DNA from: Orrella dioscoreae
GTDB taxonomy: Bacteria > Pseudomonadota > Gammaproteobacteria > Burkholderiales > Burkholderiaceae_B
Assembly: GCF_900089455.2 (NCBI RefSeq)
Contig: NZ_LT907988.1
Location: 3,100,001 to 3,164,000 of the forward strand
Direction: 5' to 3'
DNA length: 64,000 nucleotides
Shown: positions 9,275 through 16,361 of the stretch, piece by piece
Numbering within the stretch: the first letter of the stretch is position 1
Layout: every line of letters starts with the position of its first letter
Program-made: the position numbers and the translations under genes
Notes under the pieces: model-generated
What the model was told of the DNA's origin: nothing
What the model saw: the letters and a program-made list of their open reading frames with translations, nothing else
Database searches by the model: none

Positions 9275-10957
9275 TCATACGGCGCGCACACGCACATAAC
9301 GGCCGGGCGCCGGTTCGATCACCGGATAGCGCGCATTGCCCAGCCGTGCTTTTTTCTTGACCTTGGGGCCCGCGTGCCCCGACAGCCAGTCGGCCCAATC
9401 CGGCCACCAGCTGCCCGCATGTTCCTGCGCGCCGGCCAGCCAGGCGTGGGGGTCGCCGGGCAGGCGCGCGTCGCTGTCACGCGCCCAATAGCTGCGCTTG
9501 TTCTTGGCCGGCGGGTTGATGACGCCGGCGACGTGCCCCGCGGCGCCCAGCACGAAGCGGGCCTGGCCGCGCAGCAGCGCCGTGGTGGCATAGGCCGAGA
9601 TCCAGGGCACGATGTGGTCCTCGCGGGACCCGAACAGATAGGCCGGCATGTCGAGCTGCGTCAGGTCCAGCGGCACGCCGCAGGTCTTCACGCGGCCAGG
9701 CACCTTCAGGTTGTTTTCCAGGTAGGTGTTGCGGAAGTACCAGGCGAAGAACGGGCCCGGCAGGTTGGTGCTGTCCGCATTCCAGTACAGCAGGTCGAAG
9801 GGCGGCGGCGTCTCGCCCTTCAGGTAGTTGCCGACCACGTAGTTCCAGACCAGCTCGTTGGGACGCAGGAAGGCGAAGGTGTTGGCCAGCTCCAGGGCCG
9901 ACATCAGGCCGCCCGCGCCCAGTTGCTGGTCGCGCAGCGCGGCATGGTTCTCGTCCACGAAGACATCCAGGATGCCGGTTTCGCGGAAATCGAGCATGGT
10001 GGTGAGCAAGGTCAGCGAAGCCGAGGGCTGTTCGCCCCGCGCGGCGGCCAGCGCCAGCGCGGCGCCCAGCATGGTGCCGCCCACGCAGAAGCCCAGGGTG
10101 TTGATCTGGTCCTGGGCCGAGATGTCGCGCACGACCGCGATGGCCTGCAGGACGCCGCGCTCGATGTAGTCGTCCCAGGTGGCCTGGTCGATGCCGTCGG
10201 TGTCCGAAGCCAGAGGATTGCGCCACGAGACCAGGAAGACGGTGTGGCCGGCCTCGACCGCATGCCGCACGAAGGAGTTCTCGGGCTGCAGGTCGAGGAT
10301 ATAGAACTTGTTGATGCAAGGCGGCACGATCAGCAGCGGGCGCGCATGCACGGTGGACGTGGCGGGCGTGTACTGGATGAGCTGCAGCAGGTCGTTCTCG
10401 TAGACCACGCCGCCAGGCGTGACGGCGACGTTCACCCCCACCTCGAAACGCGTCTCGTCGGATTGCTGGATGCGCCCGCGCTTCAGGTCGCGCATCAGGT
10501 TGTCGATGCCGTTGCGCAGGACCTCGCCGCTGGACTCGACGAGCTTCTGCTGGGCGTCGGGATTGAAGGCCAGGAAGTTGGAAGGCGCCATGGCGTCGAC
10601 CCACTGCATGACCGAGAAACGCAGCCGCTCGCGCAGCGGCTCGGTGGCATCGACCGCGTCGACCATGCGCGACAGGGCGCGCGCCGACAGCAGATACAGG
10701 TGGGCCATCAGCAGGTGTTGCGGGCTGCCGGCCCAGGCGGCGGAGCCGAAGCGGCGGTCGGACAGCGGCGTCAGCTCGCCCTTGCCCGCGGCATCGACCA
10801 CGCGGCGCCATTCCTGGGAGAAGTCTGCCTGGATGCCCGAGAGCGCATCGGGGGCGACGCTGACCGGCAAGGGCCAGGCGGGAGGATTCTGGGCTTTCAC
10901 AACGACACCTTGCGACACCTTGTTATGCGCACGCGCGAGAACCGGACGATGGTGCAT
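9275..10957 (-). CDS. phaC: Class I polyhydroxyalkanoate synthase
   Basis: The 560-residue protein has the N-terminal PhaC domain (about 70-240) and an alpha/beta hydrolase fold. The lipase-like box reads G-F-C-V-G-G with the catalytic Cys291; Asp447 in E-D-H-I-V-P-W and His475 in G-A-A-G-H-V-A-G complete the triad. It polymerises (R)-3-hydroxyacyl-CoA into granules; class I is inferred from the size and from the absence of phaE. The start is uncertain: ATG at 10957 gives the longest product, but a TTGACC at 10977-10972 could be a -35 box that would place the transcript start at or past this ATG. In-frame GTG codons about 14-20 codons downstream (for example before K-A-Q-N-P-P) are alternatives. 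Confidence 0.95.
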   Translation of the reverse strand: MHHRPVLARAHNKVSQGVVVKAQNPPAWPLPVSVAPDALSGIQADFSQEWRRVVDAAGKGELTPLSDRRFGSAAWAGSPQHLLMAHLYLLSARALSRMVDAVDATEPLRERLRFSVMQWVDAMAPSNFLAFNPDAQQKLVESSGEVLRNGIDNLMRDLKRGRIQQSDETRFEVGVNVAVTPGGVVYENDLLQLIQYTPATSTVHARPLLIVPPCINKFYILDLQPENSFVRHAVEAGHTVFLVSWRNPLASDTDGIDQATWDDYIERGVLQAIAVVRDISAQDQINTLGFCVGGTMLGAALALAAARGEQPSASLTLLTTMLDFRETGILDVFVDENHAALRDQQLGAGGLMSALELANTFAFLRPNELVWNYVVGNYLKGETPPPFDLLYWNADSTNLPGPFFAWYFRNTYLENNLKVPGRVKTCGVPLDLTQLDMPAYLFGSREDHIVPWISAYATTALLRGQARFVLGAAGHVAGVINPPAKNKRSYWARDSDARLPGDPHAWLAGAQEHAGSWWPDWADWLSGHAGPKVKKKARLGNARYPVIEPAPGRYVRVRAV

Positions 10958-11079
10958 GGCGCAATGCCAGGGGTCAACTGGCGAGACGCTCCGCGTTTGT
11001 CATGCGTCATGCGATCGTGACGAAAAGATGGTGCATTGCGACGATACCCCTGTCAATCCGCCGGGTTCAGGGCTTACCC

Positions 11080-11862
11080 TCAGGCCTGCGGCGCCAGCCA
11101 GGCGAAGACCGCCTGGCGGCCCGTCACGCCCTGGTCGCGGCGATGCGAGAAGAAGGTCTCCGGTTCGCTGGCCGTGCAACGGCCGCTGACCACGATCTCC
11201 TCGACACCCGCGCGCGCCAGGCGGCGTTGCGCCAGGGCGAACAGGTCGGCCCACCACTTGCTGGCATCCGTGTCGTGGGGAAAGAAGGCCAGCCCGGCTT
11301 CTGGGTCGGACGCGACGAATGCCTCGCGCACCTCCTCGCCGACCTCGAAGGCCGTGGGGCCGATACCGGGCCCCACCCAGGCGCGCCAGCCCCGCGCATC
11401 GGGCGCGCGCTCGCGCAAGGCGGCCAGCGTGGCTTCCAGCACGCCTCCCGCCAGGCCGCGCCAACCGGCATGGGCCACGCCCAGCACGCGCGACCGCGTA
11501 TCGGTGATCACGACGGGCAGGCAGTCGGCCGCCATCGCGGCCAGCACCCGGCCAGGCCGCGCCGTGACGCTGGCGTCGGCCTCGTTGGAATCGATGGGCG
11601 CATCGGCATCCAGCACGCGCGTGCCATGCACCTGCGCCAGCCAGAGCGGATCGTCCGGCAGTGCCAGGCGCAGACGGCGACGGTTCTCGTGCACGACCTG
11701 CGCATCGTCTCCCGCCTTCAGGCCCAGGTTCAGGCTCGCGTAGGGGCCGGTGCCCACGCCGCCCGCGCGGGTGGTACAGAAACTGCGGACGCCCGGCCAG
11801 GCCGGTCCTTCGATGACCGCCAGCGCGGCCAAGGCTTCCGCCTGCTCGTTCACGGCTGCCAT
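11080..11862 (-). CDS. pgeF: PgeF-like laccase-domain protein (YfiH family)
   Basis: The 260-residue product is a full-length member of the multicopper-oxidase-like YfiH/PgeF family. The three metal ligands expected are visible: His79 (Q-V-H-G), Cys114 (A-D-C-L-P-V) and His131 (H-A-G-W-R-G). Family members were described as polyphenol oxidases and, in E. coli, as a muropeptide editing enzyme that removes L-Ser misincorporated in peptidoglycan precursors. It overlaps the end of rluD by 13 bp, an arrangement common in proteobacteria. The ATG at 11860-11862 has GAGGGAGA upstream, so the longer open frame to 12087 inside rluD is not used. Confidence 0.92.
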   Translation of the reverse strand: MAAVNEQAEALAALAVIEGPAWPGVRSFCTTRAGGVGTGPYASLNLGLKAGDDAQVVHENRRRLRLALPDDPLWLAQVHGTRVLDADAPIDSNEADASVTARPGRVLAAMAADCLPVVITDTRSRVLGVAHAGWRGLAGGVLEATLAALRERAPDARGWRAWVGPGIGPTAFEVGEEVREAFVASDPEAGLAFFPHDTDASKWWADLFALAQRRLARAGVEEIVVSGRCTASEPETFFSHRRDQGVTGRQAVFAWLAPQA

Positions 11863-12806
11863 GTGATCGTCTCCCTCACGTGTTGCATGTCTGGCGGCGG
11901 ATCCGCCTCGAACGCGCATTCGCCCGCGCCGCCCGGATCGTCGAAGCGCAGCGCGCGCGCATGCAGCATCTGCCTTGCCGCGTCGGCCAGCAGCTTGCCG
12001 CCATAGAGCGTGTCGGCCAGCAGCGGGTGTCCCAGGCTGGCCAGGTGCACGCGGATCTGGTGGGTACGGCCGGTTTCCAGGCGACACTCGACTTCGGACA
12101 CCCGGGCGCCGTCGGCATCGCCGATGCGCAGGCGGGTGTAGTGCGTGACGGCGGGCTTGGCGGCGACGGGACGCTCCACGCTCATGCGCACGGGCACCTT
12201 GGCGTCGCGACCGATGGCACGGTCGACCGTGCCATCGCCCGCCCAGCCATGGGCCAGGGCCAGATAGCGCCGGCCCATCGTGCGCGCCTGCAGTTGGCGC
12301 ACCAGGTGCGTCTGGGCGCGCTCATGGCGCGCCACCACCAGCAGGCCCGAGGTGTCCTTGTCCAGCCGGTGCACGATGCCCGCCCGGGCAACCTGAGCCA
12401 GTTCGGGATAGCGGTGCAGCAGGCCGTTGAGCAGCGTGCCATGCCAGTTGCCCGCGCCGGGATGCGTCACCAGGCCCGCGGGCTTGTTCACCACGATCCA
12501 GTCGGGGCTGTCTGCCAGCACGTCGAACGCGACCGGCTCGGGCGCGAAGGCGGCCTCTTCCGGGGCCGACTGCGCCCAGACGGTCAGGACGCTGCCCGGT
12601 CCGACAGGCTGGCGCACCTTGCCCGGTTTGCCGTCGACCAGCACGTGGCCGCCCTCGATCCAGCCCTGCAGGCGATTGCGGGAATGCGCCGGCAGCAGGC
12701 CGGCGAGGATCTTGTCTAGGCGGTCTGCCCTGGTGCCGGCAGGCACGCTGAACACCTGCGGTTCGTCGTCGGAACCCGTGGTGTCAGGGTCGGCTAGGTG
12801 GTGCAT
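11850..12806 (-). CDS. rluD: 23S rRNA pseudouridine synthase RluD
   Basis: A 318-residue protein with an S4 RNA-binding domain (about 25-85) and an RluA-type catalytic domain. The catalytic Asp149 lies in H-R-L-D-K-D-T-S-G-L-L. RluD makes pseudouridines in helix 69 of 23S rRNA. The gene diverges from bamD, with the pgeF start overlapping its 3' end; this rluD-pgeF pair next to bamD on the opposite strand is a conserved context. ATG at 12804-12806 is close to a shared AT-rich promoter core (12818-12825), leaving a very short 5' leader. Confidence 0.95.
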   Translation of the reverse strand: MHHLADPDTTGSDDEPQVFSVPAGTRADRLDKILAGLLPAHSRNRLQGWIEGGHVLVDGKPGKVRQPVGPGSVLTVWAQSAPEEAAFAPEPVAFDVLADSPDWIVVNKPAGLVTHPGAGNWHGTLLNGLLHRYPELAQVARAGIVHRLDKDTSGLLVVARHERAQTHLVRQLQARTMGRRYLALAHGWAGDGTVDRAIGRDAKVPVRMSVERPVAAKPAVTHYTRLRIGDADGARVSEVECRLETGRTHQIRVHLASLGHPLLADTLYGGKLLADAARQMLHARALRFDDPGGAGECAFEADPPPDMQHVRETITWQP

Positions 12807-12817
12807 GGAGACAACTC

Positions 12818-12825
12818 ATATAATT
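12818..12825. promoter_or_regulatory. Overlapping divergent -10 elements of rluD and bamD
   Basis: TATAAT on the plus strand (12819-12824) suits bamD (ATG at 12868). The reverse strand reads TTATAT over 12823-12818 and suits rluD, whose start codon is only about 12 bp away. No good -35 was found for either direction, so this is a tentative core-promoter call. Confidence 0.45.
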
Positions 12826-12867
12826 CAGCCTGGCATGCTAACACCTAGGACCAAGGAACCCCCGCCA

Positions 12868-13713
12868 ATGCGCCAGCCCTTTGCTACCGTCCCGTTCGCC
12901 CTTGCTGGCGGATCGGCCCTGCGCGTGCTGCTCGTCATGCTGCTCAGCCTGATGCTGGCTGCCTGCGGCACCAAGAACGCCGAGTACGACGAAACGGCCA
13001 ACTGGACGGCCGAGCGCCTGTACCAGGATGCCAAGGCCGAAATCGCCTCCGGCAACTGGAACCAGGCCCGCACCCGCCTGACCGCCGTCGAGGCCCGCTA
13101 TCCGTTCGGCGTCTACGCCCAGCAGGCGCTGGTCGATCTCGCCTACGTCAACTGGCGTGACAACGAGCCCGAACAGGCCCTGGCCACCATCGCCCGTTTC
13201 CAGCAGCAATATCCCAACCATCCTGGCACGGACTACATCCTGTACCTGAAAGGTCTGGTCAGCTTCACGCCGCCCAGCGCCTTCATGGCCGGCATCACCC
13301 GCCAGGACTCGGCCGAGCGCGACCCCAAGGGCCTGCGCCAGTCGTATGAAGCCTTCGAGGAACTGCTCAAGCGCTTCCCCGACAGCAAGTACGCGCCTGA
13401 CGCCAAGGAACGCCTGACCTGGCTGGTGAACACCATCGCCATGAACGAGGTGCACGTCGCGCGCTACTACTACCAGCGCGATGCCTACGTCGCCGCGGCC
13501 AACCGCGCCCAGACCGTCATCACCGACTTCGAAGGCGCCCCTGCCGCCGAGGAAGCCCTGTACCTGCTGGTCATGTCCTACGACAAGCTCGGCATGACGG
13601 ACCTGCGCGACGATGCGCGCCGCGTGCTCGAGGCCAACTACCCGAACAGCAAGTTCGTCGCCAATGGCTACGCCGCGCCTCCGGCGTGGTGGAATCCCTT
13701 CGGCATCTTCTGA
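12868..13713 (+). CDS. bamD: Outer membrane protein assembly factor BamD
   Basis: The 281-residue product has a lipoprotein signal peptide (hydrophobic 18-30) ending in a lipobox L-A-A-C with Cys33. TPR-like repeats typical of BamD (YfiO) follow, including N-W-x-x-A-R-x-x-L-x-A-V-E-A-R-Y-P-F-G and the recurrent R-F-P-x-S-x-Y segment. BamD is the essential lipoprotein partner of BamA in outer-membrane protein insertion, on the periplasmic face of the outer membrane. The ATG at 12868-12870 gives a proper signal peptide; the longer open frame from 12427 runs through rluD on the opposite strand. A bidirectional terminator follows. Confidence 0.96.
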   Translation: MRQPFATVPFALAGGSALRVLLVMLLSLMLAACGTKNAEYDETANWTAERLYQDAKAEIASGNWNQARTRLTAVEARYPFGVYAQQALVDLAYVNWRDNEPEQALATIARFQQQYPNHPGTDYILYLKGLVSFTPPSAFMAGITRQDSAERDPKGLRQSYEAFEELLKRFPDSKYAPDAKERLTWLVNTIAMNEVHVARYYYQRDAYVAAANRAQTVITDFEGAPAAEEALYLLVMSYDKLGMTDLRDDARRVLEANYPNSKFVANGYAAPPAWWNPFGIF

Positions 13714-13753
13714 TGTCCCGCCCAGCCGTCGCGTAAGGGCGGTTTCAGCAAAG

Positions 13754-13780
13754 AAAACCCGGCCTTGCGCCGGGTTTTTC
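13754..13780. terminator. Bidirectional terminator between bamD and the GntR gene
   Basis: AAAACCCGGC/GCCGGGTTTT stem (13754-13763 with 13769-13778) with a CTTGC loop and T-runs on both strands. It lies between two convergent genes. Confidence 0.9.
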
Positions 13781-13802
13781 CTTGGCCGCGACAGGCGAGT
13801 CG

Positions 13803-14513
13803 TCAGCGGCGCGCGCCCGATGCCGCCTGCGGCTGCATGCGGCTGATCACCTTCAGCGCGACCGACGCGGTGATTTCCATGTGGCGCACGCAGGCCCGCC
13901 AGGCGGCCTCCTCGTCGTTCGCCTCGATGGCGGCCACGATGGCCAGCATCTCCTGGTGCGACTGGTGGATGCGCCCGGGGCTCTTGATGGACGTCGCGCG
14001 CAGGCGTGAAATCCGCCCGTGCATGAGCCGCAGCGTCTCGGCCAGGGTGGCATTGCCACAGCCCGCCAGCAGGCGGTCGTAGAACAGGTTGATCGCGGCC
14101 AGTTGGCCGGGCACGTCCGCCGCCTCGATGCGCGCGCGCAGGAGGTCCATGGCTTCGCGCAGCGCCGCGCGCTCGGCGGCGCTCGCCAGCACGATGAAGT
14201 TCCTGGCCGCCAGGCCTTCCAGCACGCCGCGCACCTGGTAGATGTTGGCCGCTTCCTCGGCGGTCAGCGTCGCCACCACCGAGCCCCGGTTGGGCGTGCT
14301 GTAGACGAATCCCTCCATCTCCAGCTGCAGGATCGCCTCCCGCACCAGCGGACGGCTGGCCTGGGTCAGGGCACAGATTTCGCGTTCGATGAGGCGCGTG
14401 CCCGGCAGCAGCGTGCCGGACAGCATGGCCTGGCGCAATTGCTCGGCCACCTGCGTGCGCTTCGAAGGCGCGGCGGGCGTGGCGGTGTCCGGTGTGAGGA
14501 GTTCGGGCGGCAT
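13803..14513 (-). CDS. GntR-family regulator, FCD (FadR) subfamily
   Basis: A 236-residue protein with an N-terminal winged helix (about 20-85; L-R-Q-A-M-L-S-G-x-L-x-P-G-x-x-L-x-E-R-E then S-R-x-x-V-R-E-A-I) and an all-helical FCD ligand domain (about 95-225) with conserved His residues at its end. FCD regulators typically respond to small organic acids. It diverges from an aldolase-like gene and a Bug binding protein, with a perfect FadR-type palindrome between them, so it probably controls both that operon and itself. Ligand unknown. Confidence 0.9.
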   Translation of the reverse strand: MPPELLTPDTATPAAPSKRTQVAEQLRQAMLSGTLLPGTRLIEREICALTQASRPLVREAILQLEMEGFVYSTPNRGSVVATLTAEEAANIYQVRGVLEGLAARNFIVLASAAERAALREAMDLLRARIEAADVPGQLAAINLFYDRLLAGCGNATLAETLRLMHGRISRLRATSIKSPGRIHQSHQEMLAIVAAIEANDEEAAWRACVRHMEITASVALKVISRMQPQAASGARR

Positions 14514-14577
14514 GGAACGCGTATCGGGTTCGGCGAGGTCGCGCCACTATACCGTCGTAGCCGCCTCCGGGTAAACG

Positions 14578-14611
14578 TTGATAGGCTATTCATCAATAAT
14601 TGTCAGACAAT
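14578..14611. promoter_or_regulatory. FadR-type operator and candidate gntR promoter
   Basis: ATTGTCAGACAAT at 14599-14611 is a perfect 6-1-6 palindrome and fits the published FadR-subfamily pattern (GT and AC cores flanked by T/A). On the minus strand CTGACA (14606-14601) and TATCAA (14583-14578) are 17 bp apart and form a plausible promoter for the regulator gene, so the operator would cover its -35 region. A further ATTGTC half-site lies at about 14621-14626. Confidence 0.65.
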
Positions 14612-14650
14612 ATTTTCCACATTGTCTCACTCAAGATGGAACGCCGCTTC

Positions 14651-15313
14651 ATGTCCAACCTCCTGTCCGACCCCGCCTGGGCCACGCTCGCCACCGCAGA
14701 AATCTCCGATGCCCTGGACTTCCTCCGCCTGCCCGGCTGCGCACTGGGCGTGCATCGCGTGGCCGGCCCCGCCGCCATCGTCGGTCCCGCCTACACCGTG
14801 CGCTTCGCGCCCGTGGACCCCGACCGCAAAGGCACCGTGGGCGACTACATCGACGAGGTGCCCGAGGGCGCCGTCATCGTGCTGGACAACGCCGGCCTGC
14901 CCGACTGCACCGTCTGGGGCGGCATCCTGAGCCGCCTGGCCCGCCACAAGCGCATCGCCGGCACCGTGATCCACGGCGTCTGCCGCGACATCGCCGAGGC
15001 CGAGGCCTGCGGCTATCCGCTCTACAGCCGCGGCCACACCATGCGCACCGGCAAGGACCGCGTCCAGGTCGAGGCCGTGCAGGTGCCGGTCAGCCTGGGC
15101 CACGTCCGCGTCTGCCCCGGCGACCTGATCACCGCGGATGCCGATGGCGTCGTGGTGGTGCCCCAGGCCCGTGCGGGCGACGTGCTGCGCAAGGCGTTGG
15201 CGACCCAGGCCGCCGAGGCGCGCATCCTGGCCGACGTGCTGGCCGGCAGCACCATCGCCGACGCGCGCCGCCGCCACGGCTATCACACGCTTCAGCGCGG
15301 CGACGACGCCTGA
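14651..15313 (+). CDS. RraA-like / HMG (CHA) aldolase family protein
   Basis: The 220-residue product has the RraA/HMG-aldolase fold signature: an N-terminal T-A-E-I-S-D-A-L helix, a central W-G-G-I-L segment, and the R-D pair in G-V-C-R-D that binds substrate and metal in 4-hydroxy-4-methyl-2-oxoglutarate aldolases. Its operon partner is a Bug-type binding protein and the divergent gene is an FCD GntR regulator, so catabolism of a carboxylic acid (aldolase or decarboxylase step) is more likely than RNase E inhibition. Start choice: ATG 14651 has GGA about ten bases upstream; ATG 14636 and TTG 14600 are in frame, but the last lies in the operator. Confidence 0.8.
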   Translation: MSNLLSDPAWATLATAEISDALDFLRLPGCALGVHRVAGPAAIVGPAYTVRFAPVDPDRKGTVGDYIDEVPEGAVIVLDNAGLPDCTVWGGILSRLARHKRIAGTVIHGVCRDIAEAEACGYPLYSRGHTMRTGKDRVQVEAVQVPVSLGHVRVCPGDLITADADGVVVVPQARAGDVLRKALATQAAEARILADVLAGSTIADARRRHGYHTLQRGDDA

Positions 15314-15347
15314 CGCCATTTCACCCACAACAACGAGGAGACATCCC

Positions 15348-16334
15348 ATGCAGCCCTTCCAACCCGCGACCCGCCTCGCCGCGTTCGTCCTGGCCGCCAC
15401 CTTCGGCGCGCCCGCCGTCGCGCTGGCCGCCGAGCCCTACCCCTGCGCCAACCTGCGCCTCGTCTCGCCGTATCCGCCCGGCGGCACCACCGACATCCTG
15501 GCCCGCCTGATCTCGCCCTCCATGCAACAGACGCTGGGCGTGCCCGTGATCGTCGACAACAAGGCCGGCGCCAGCAGCAACATCGGCACCGAGTTCGTCG
15601 CCCGCGCGCAGGCCGACGGCTGCACGCTGCTCCTGGGCAACAACACGGGCGTGGTGATCAACCGCAACCTCTATGCCTTGCGCATCGACCCGGTGAAGGA
15701 CCTGCGTCCCGTCGCCTACGTCGCGGCGATGCCTCTGGTGCTGTATGTGAATCCCAAGGTGCCGGCCGGCGACGTGCGCGAGCTGCTCGACCTCGTGAAG
15801 CGCAAGCCCGGCACCTACAACTTCGCCTCGGGCGGCAGCGGCAGCCCGCAGCACCTGGCCGGCGAACTGCTGAAGCTGCAGGGCAATGTGGAAATGCTGC
15901 ACATCCCCTACAAGGGACAAGGTCCGGCCATGACCGACGTGATCGCCGGCCAGGTGCAGATCGCCTTCGAGACCACCGCCGCCCTGCTGCCCCAGGCCCA
16001 GGCCGGACGCGTGAAGCCGCTGGCCACGACCGGCAGCACGCGCGCGGATGCCTTCCCCGAACTTCCCACCCTGATGGAAGCGGGTTTCAAGGACTTCGAG
16101 GTGACCAACTGGTATGGCGTCTTCGCGCCGGCAGGCCTGCCGGATGCGCTCACCACGCGCCTGAACGCGGCGATCAACACCGCGCTGGCTTCGCCGCAGG
16201 TGTCGGCCAAGCTGGCCGAGCTGGGATCCGCCAAGGTGGCGGGCGGCAGCGCGCAGGATTTCGCCGGCTTCGTGCAGGCGGAAGTGCCGCGTTGGGAAGA
16301 CGTGGTGAAGCGCTCCAACGCCAAGGTCGACTGA
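15348..16334 (+). CDS. Bug-family (TctC) periplasmic solute-binding protein
   Basis: The 328-residue product has a signal peptide (about 1-27, ending A-L-A-A) and the Bug family core P-Y-P-P-G-G-T-T-D at the start of the mature chain, with V-D-N-K-x-G-A-S-S-N-I-G-T following. Bug proteins bind small carboxylates and are very abundant in Bordetella-like bacteria, often without linked TctAB membrane genes, as here. ATG at 15348-15350 has GAGGAG seven to eight bases upstream. It likely serves sensing or uptake of the substrate or precursor of the neighbouring aldolase-like enzyme; the ligand cannot be read from the sequence. Confidence 0.9.
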   Translation: MQPFQPATRLAAFVLAATFGAPAVALAAEPYPCANLRLVSPYPPGGTTDILARLISPSMQQTLGVPVIVDNKAGASSNIGTEFVARAQADGCTLLLGNNTGVVINRNLYALRIDPVKDLRPVAYVAAMPLVLYVNPKVPAGDVRELLDLVKRKPGTYNFASGGSGSPQHLAGELLKLQGNVEMLHIPYKGQGPAMTDVIAGQVQIAFETTAALLPQAQAGRVKPLATTGSTRADAFPELPTLMEAGFKDFEVTNWYGVFAPAGLPDALTTRLNAAINTALASPQVSAKLAELGSAKVAGGSAQDFAGFVQAEVPRWEDVVKRSNAKVD

Positions 16335-16361
16335 GACCCCTGGCGCACGCCGCGGGGCCGG

